In this document: piece after piece, positions 5,830 to 8,881 of the stretch
Layout of the letters: every line of letters starts with the position of its first letter
Numbering within the stretch: position 1 is the stretch's first letter
Assembly: GCA_023387715.1 (NCBI GenBank)
Contig: JAEWHQ010000284.1
Location: forward strand, 1 to 8,881
Length of the DNA stretch: 8,881 nucleotides
Direction: 5' to 3'
DNA from: Pseudomonadota bacterium
GTDB taxonomy: Bacteria > Pseudomonadota > Alphaproteobacteria > Rhizobiales > Rhizobiaceae
Made by a program: the position numbers and the translations under genes
Notes under the pieces: generated by a model
Databases searched by the model: none
Seen by the model: the letters and a program-made list of their open reading frames with translations, nothing else
Told to the model about the DNA's origin: nothing

Positions 5830-8800
5830 TTATAGCGTTAAATGAAGTGTGGCGAAGTCACCGCTGCCTGCCTGCGCACTGACCATAGCCACTTTAAACT
5901 CGGCATTAACGGGTGCTGATCCCCAAAGCGCCTGCCGGTGAGATGCGGTTAAAACCCAGTTTTGCTCACCAACTTCGCCGCCCCAGATTTTCTGCCCTCC
6001 CTGCCATAGTTCGACATGGTAGCGCTCACGTTCTTCGCCGATCACAATGTCGTCAGCCAGCCAGCTATCAGCATCAATCCGCCCACGGCGAATCCATGAG
6101 AAACTCGTATCTCCGCCGTTGGTTTTTGCGCTTAAATGCACAGGGCTTAACGGGCGCAAAGCATGCATTCCGCCTGTTGCTGTGATCGTCTCAAAATAAT
6201 CTGAAGTAAAAGGCCTGCCCGCAGTCCCTAATCGCCAATTGAGTTGCAAACCGATTTCTGCTGCATCAAGCCCCACCGGTACAATCGCTGCATCAAGCAA
6301 AATGAAAGGCGCTTCTGCTTGTTTTTCAACCAGACTTTGCGCCTCAGTTCCAAGCTGACCACGCAGAAAGCCAGACAAACGCCAATGACCATTGGCAATC
6401 TCTTCCGCGTTTAGAAACTGCAACACTTCCCATTCACCATCCGGTGTTTTGATAAGTGCGGTATTCGCACCATTATAAAGTTGCTGCATGGTGCAGGAGT
6501 GTAACTCACCTGCGTAAAGCACAACATCCAGATGATAACCGCGCATGAGACGACCGCTTGCCTGATCAGACGTGAATGGTTGCAACAATTCGCCCATAAT
6601 AGCGCGCGATGTAATAAGTGTGCGCTCGGTAAATCCATCTTCCTGCGGCGAAACATAAGCCGCAACACCGCGCCAAGGTTTGGCGTGGCATGCCACCCGC
6701 AATTGCTGATGTGCTGTCTGCGCACCCGGCCATAAGGGCAGATCAATCAGATGCACAACCGGCTTTACGTCCAAAACCGGTGCCGGATCAGGTTTGAAAG
6801 GAATTTCCCCCTCATCAGAAACATCAATGCGCGGAGCCAATGCCACGGCTTGAATTTGTCGCACTTCACCATCTTCTAGTGAGGTAATCACATAATCACG
6901 ATTACCATTCACAATCGGAAGTTTGACACGATCGCCGACATGAAACTGCGCCCTCGCCCAAGGCACAGCAAATGAAACCGAACGTCTTTGCGCCCAGCGC
7001 CTGAGCAGCCACTGCTCTGCCAAGCCATCAGCAGCACCACGCTCCAGCGAACCGGAAAGACTGATGGATTCGTCCCCTTCACCTTTCTCCTGTGATGCTT
7101 TGGCACCTGCCGCCTGATAATCCCGCATCGGATCTTGATAAAATAGCGTTGCATGACGCGGCAGATCATTCTTATCTTCCAGCGTAATGGTCAGATCATC
7201 CGCTTCATCAGGCACCACAATATCATCAATAATCCGCACAGCTTCTTGGCGGCGATCCAGGCTTTTAAAGATGAACTTGCCATCCTGTTCAAAGGCATGA
7301 ACGCCAAAAATATCAAGCGAAGGCTCTAATACAGAACGCGCGGTTGTCGGGTCGGCAATCACAAAACCATGCACAAAACCATCAGCCTGAGTGCTGTCCA
7401 CCTCTGGCAAACCAAAGTCCTTGATAATTTGTGCAATCAGCTCATCCAAAGGCACCTGACTTAAACGTCCGTTCAGCCAATGGCCGCGCGACCAGTTCGC
7501 TGCATCCCCCCAATAATGGTTATAAAGCGGAAATTCAGGAAACGGCCTTGTATCCCATGCCCAGAGATAAATCCGTTCATCATCCAGCATTTTGCCACCA
7601 TAGAGTGGAGAAACCGGATTATGCGCACCTTCCTCTGGCCAATAAGCCAGATGAGCACGCAAAAACCGATCCATCGCCAGATCAGAACGCGCTGCATTGG
7701 AAAAATAAGGCACCGCATTTTCTGACGACTTAGCATCAGGAAAAACATTCGGCTGGTTCGGTCCCTTGTCCACCGCCGGACAGCCAAGTTCGGTCAGCCA
7801 AAATGGTTTCGACATCGGCACCCAAGCCTTAGGGGTTGCTTTTTCAGCACCATTTACGCGGTTATAATGTGCATTTCCCCACCACGAGTGCAGATCCTTA
7901 TAACGGAAAACCCAAGGCTTTCCGGCCAATCCATCAGTGATGGGGGTGCGGATACGGTTTTTACGATCATGCGTGCTAGCATAATACCAATGATAACCTT
8001 CACCCGCAGCAATCTGGCCTTTTAACGCGTCCAGATCATAAGGTGCTGCAAAACCATCAGGATTATCAATATGCCAATCCTGATCGCGCCAATCACTGAG
8101 CGGCATATAATTATCAATACCTATCGCATTGATTGCACTATGCGCCCACAGCGGATCGAGGTGAAAGAACACATCGCCCGTACCATCTTGCGCCTGATAG
8201 CCGAAATATTCTGACCAATCCGCCGCATAAGTGATTTTGCAACTGCTTCCAAGTTTATTGCGCATGGCTTGCGCCAAATCGCACAGAGTATCTACAAATG
8301 GGAAAACTTCCCGCGATGAGCGCACATGCGTCAGCCCGATTAGCTCAGAGCCGACCAAAAAAGCATCAACGCCTCCCGCTCTTACCGCCAGATCAGCACA
8401 ATGATTGAGAAAGCGACGATAGCCCCATTCACCTTCAACAAACTGCTCAATCTGACCAGCTGCCGTTGCAGTTTTATCAACGCTCTCCGCCTGACCAATG
8501 GCCGGATGACAGGTAATTCGTCCACGCCACGGATAAGCAGGCTGTTGATTGCCACCATAAGGTGACGGCAATTGATTATCGGCGGCAATATCCATCATAA
8601 TAAACGGATAAAGCGTTACCGAAAGCCCGCGTTTTTTCGCGTCTCTAATGGCTTCAATCACCGTATCATCGGATGGTGTGCCACCATAGGCGGCTTCATT
8701 ATTATGTTGGCTGATATGATGGGCATTTTGACGGGAAATATTATTCACCCGCCAATGTCTGCTCGGTTTGCGGGCTTTAAGCTCCGTCACCGCTGGTTTC

Positions 8801-8881
8801 AGCTTACAATGTCCTGCCCGCAGATCATCGCCAAACCATGGCACGATAATCGCTACATGTTGCAATTGCGGGCATAGAGCC
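5830..8881 (-). CDS. GTA/phage host-specificity tail protein with glycoside-hydrolase-like TIM barrel (5' end outside window)
   Basis: The frame is open to the right edge and 1017 codons including the stop are visible; GTA host-specificity proteins of the gp15 (megatron) type are about 1300 residues, so several hundred N-terminal residues are probably missing. The TTG at 8865 is internal: upstream codons continue a conserved stretch into HVAIIVPWFGDDLRAG. Counting from that TTG, the GTA TIM-barrel domain covers about 1-440, with VGSELIGLT (Glu174), YHWYYAST (291-298), FWLTELGCP (Glu359) and IYLWAWDTRPFPEFP (432-446). The rest carries phage tail-hub-type domains, including a segment near 640-690 with GAADGLAEQWLLRRWAQRR and RVKLP. 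In Rhodobacter GTA the homologue is the tail-tip protein that contacts the recipient and is thought to cut envelope glycans. The gene is followed closely by the small membrane protein. No frameshift or internal stop is seen. Confidence 0.93.
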   Translation of the reverse strand, partial: ALCPQLQHVAIIVPWFGDDLRAGHCKLKPAVTELKARKPSRHWRVNNISRQNAHHISQHNNEAAYGGTPSDDTVIEAIRDAKKRGLSVTLYPFIMMDIAADNQLPSPYGGNQQPAYPWRGRITCHPAIGQAESVDKTATAAGQIEQFVEGEWGYRRFLNHCADLAVRAGGVDAFLVGSELIGLTHVRSSREVFPFVDTLCDLAQAMRNKLGSSCKITYAADWSEYFGYQAQDGTGDVFFHLDPLWAHSAINAIGIDNYMPLSDWRDQDWHIDNPDGFAAPYDLDALKGQIAAGEGYHWYYASTHDRKNRIRTPITDGLAGKPWVFRYKDLHSWWGNAHYNRVNGAEKATPKAWVPMSKPFWLTELGCPAVDKGPNQPNVFPDAKSSENAVPYFSNAARSDLAMDRFLRAHLAYWPEEGAHNPVSPLYGGKMLDDERIYLWAWDTRPFPEFPLYNHYWGDAANWSRGHWLNGRLSQVPLDELIAQIIKDFGLPEVDSTQADGFVHGFVIADPTTARSVLEPSLDIFGVHAFEQDGKFIFKSLDRRQEAVRIIDDIVVPDEADDLTITLEDKNDLPRHATLFYQDPMRDYQAAGAKASQEKGEGDESISLSGSLERGAADGLAEQWLLRRWAQRRSVSFAVPWARAQFHVGDRVKLPIVNGNRDYVITSLEDGEVRQIQAVALAPRIDVSDEGEIPFKPDPAPVLDVKPVVHLIDLPLWPGAQTAHQQLRVACHAKPWRGVAAYVSPQEDGFTERTLITSRAIMGELLQPFTSDQASGRLMRGYHLDVVLYAGELHSCTMQQLYNGANTALIKTPDGEWEVLQFLNAEEIANGHWRLSGFLRGQLGTEAQSLVEKQAEAPFILLDAAIVPVGLDAAEIGLQLNWRLGTAGRPFTSDYFETITATGGMHALRPLSPVHLSAKTNGGDTSFSWIRRGRIDADSWLADDIVIGEERERYHVELWQGGQKIWGGEVGEQNWVLTASHRQALWGSAPVNAEFKVAMVSAQAGSGDFATLHLTL

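Noticed and set aside
8863..8865. TTG as the start of the GTA host-specificity gene
   Set aside because: The frame stays open to the window edge and the residues before it continue the conserved barrel segment, so the gene begins outside the window.
8572..8877. Plus-strand open frame of 101 codons near the right edge
   Set aside because: It lies wholly opposite the conserved GTA TIM-barrel coding sequence and shows no recognisable protein features.

Overview
The window looks like chromosomal DNA of an alphaproteobacterium of the order Hyphomicrobiales, probably close to the Brucellaceae/Bartonellaceae. The basis is the protein families and their order (a gene transfer agent tail gene, then a FeuP/FeuQ two-component system, then a ccmI-ccmE-ccmF cytochrome c maturation cluster) and a base composition near 50% GC by rough count of a few lines, lower than typical Brucella and higher than typical Bartonella. 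The genus is an inference. Every gene found lies on the minus strand, so biological order runs from high to low coordinates.

Layout in transcription order: (1) 8881-5830, a large gene transfer agent (GTA) or phage host-specificity/tail hub protein with a glycoside-hydrolase-like TIM barrel, cut at its 5' end by the window edge; (2) 5805-5599, a 68-residue two-helix membrane protein of phage or holin character that closes the GTA module; (3) 5502-5203, a small exported protein with two cysteines and a PepSY-like pattern, proposed as a FeuN-type inhibitor; (4) 5160-4477, the OmpR-class response regulator FeuP; (5) 4438-3095, the sensor kinase FeuQ, whose true start is probably a CTG at 4480; (6) 2972-2502, a small lipoprotein of the 17-kDa surface-antigen type; (7) 2400-1244, ccmI with a one-base frameshift near its 3' end; (8) 1247-738, ccmE; (9) 728 to the left edge, the first 242 codons of ccmF.

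Three systems meet here. The GTA end would act in particle attachment or entry and perhaps host-envelope digestion. The exported protein, FeuP and FeuQ look like one operon for envelope or osmotic signalling, with the small periplasmic protein acting on the kinase. The ccm genes deliver heme to apocytochromes c: CcmE is the heme chaperone, CcmF the heme-handling membrane part of the ligase, and CcmI the apocytochrome chaperone.

The less expected signals are non-coding or at gene edges: an 8-bp perfect hairpin whose loop holds the stop codon of the FeuN candidate; a promoter almost abutting that gene's start; a set of three alternating TTACA half-sites just upstream of the lipoprotein gene; a likely CTG start for feuQ; and the ccmI frameshift. 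No RNA genes, insertion sequences, CRISPR arrays or replication origins were seen, and no stretch over 300 bases lacks a gene.
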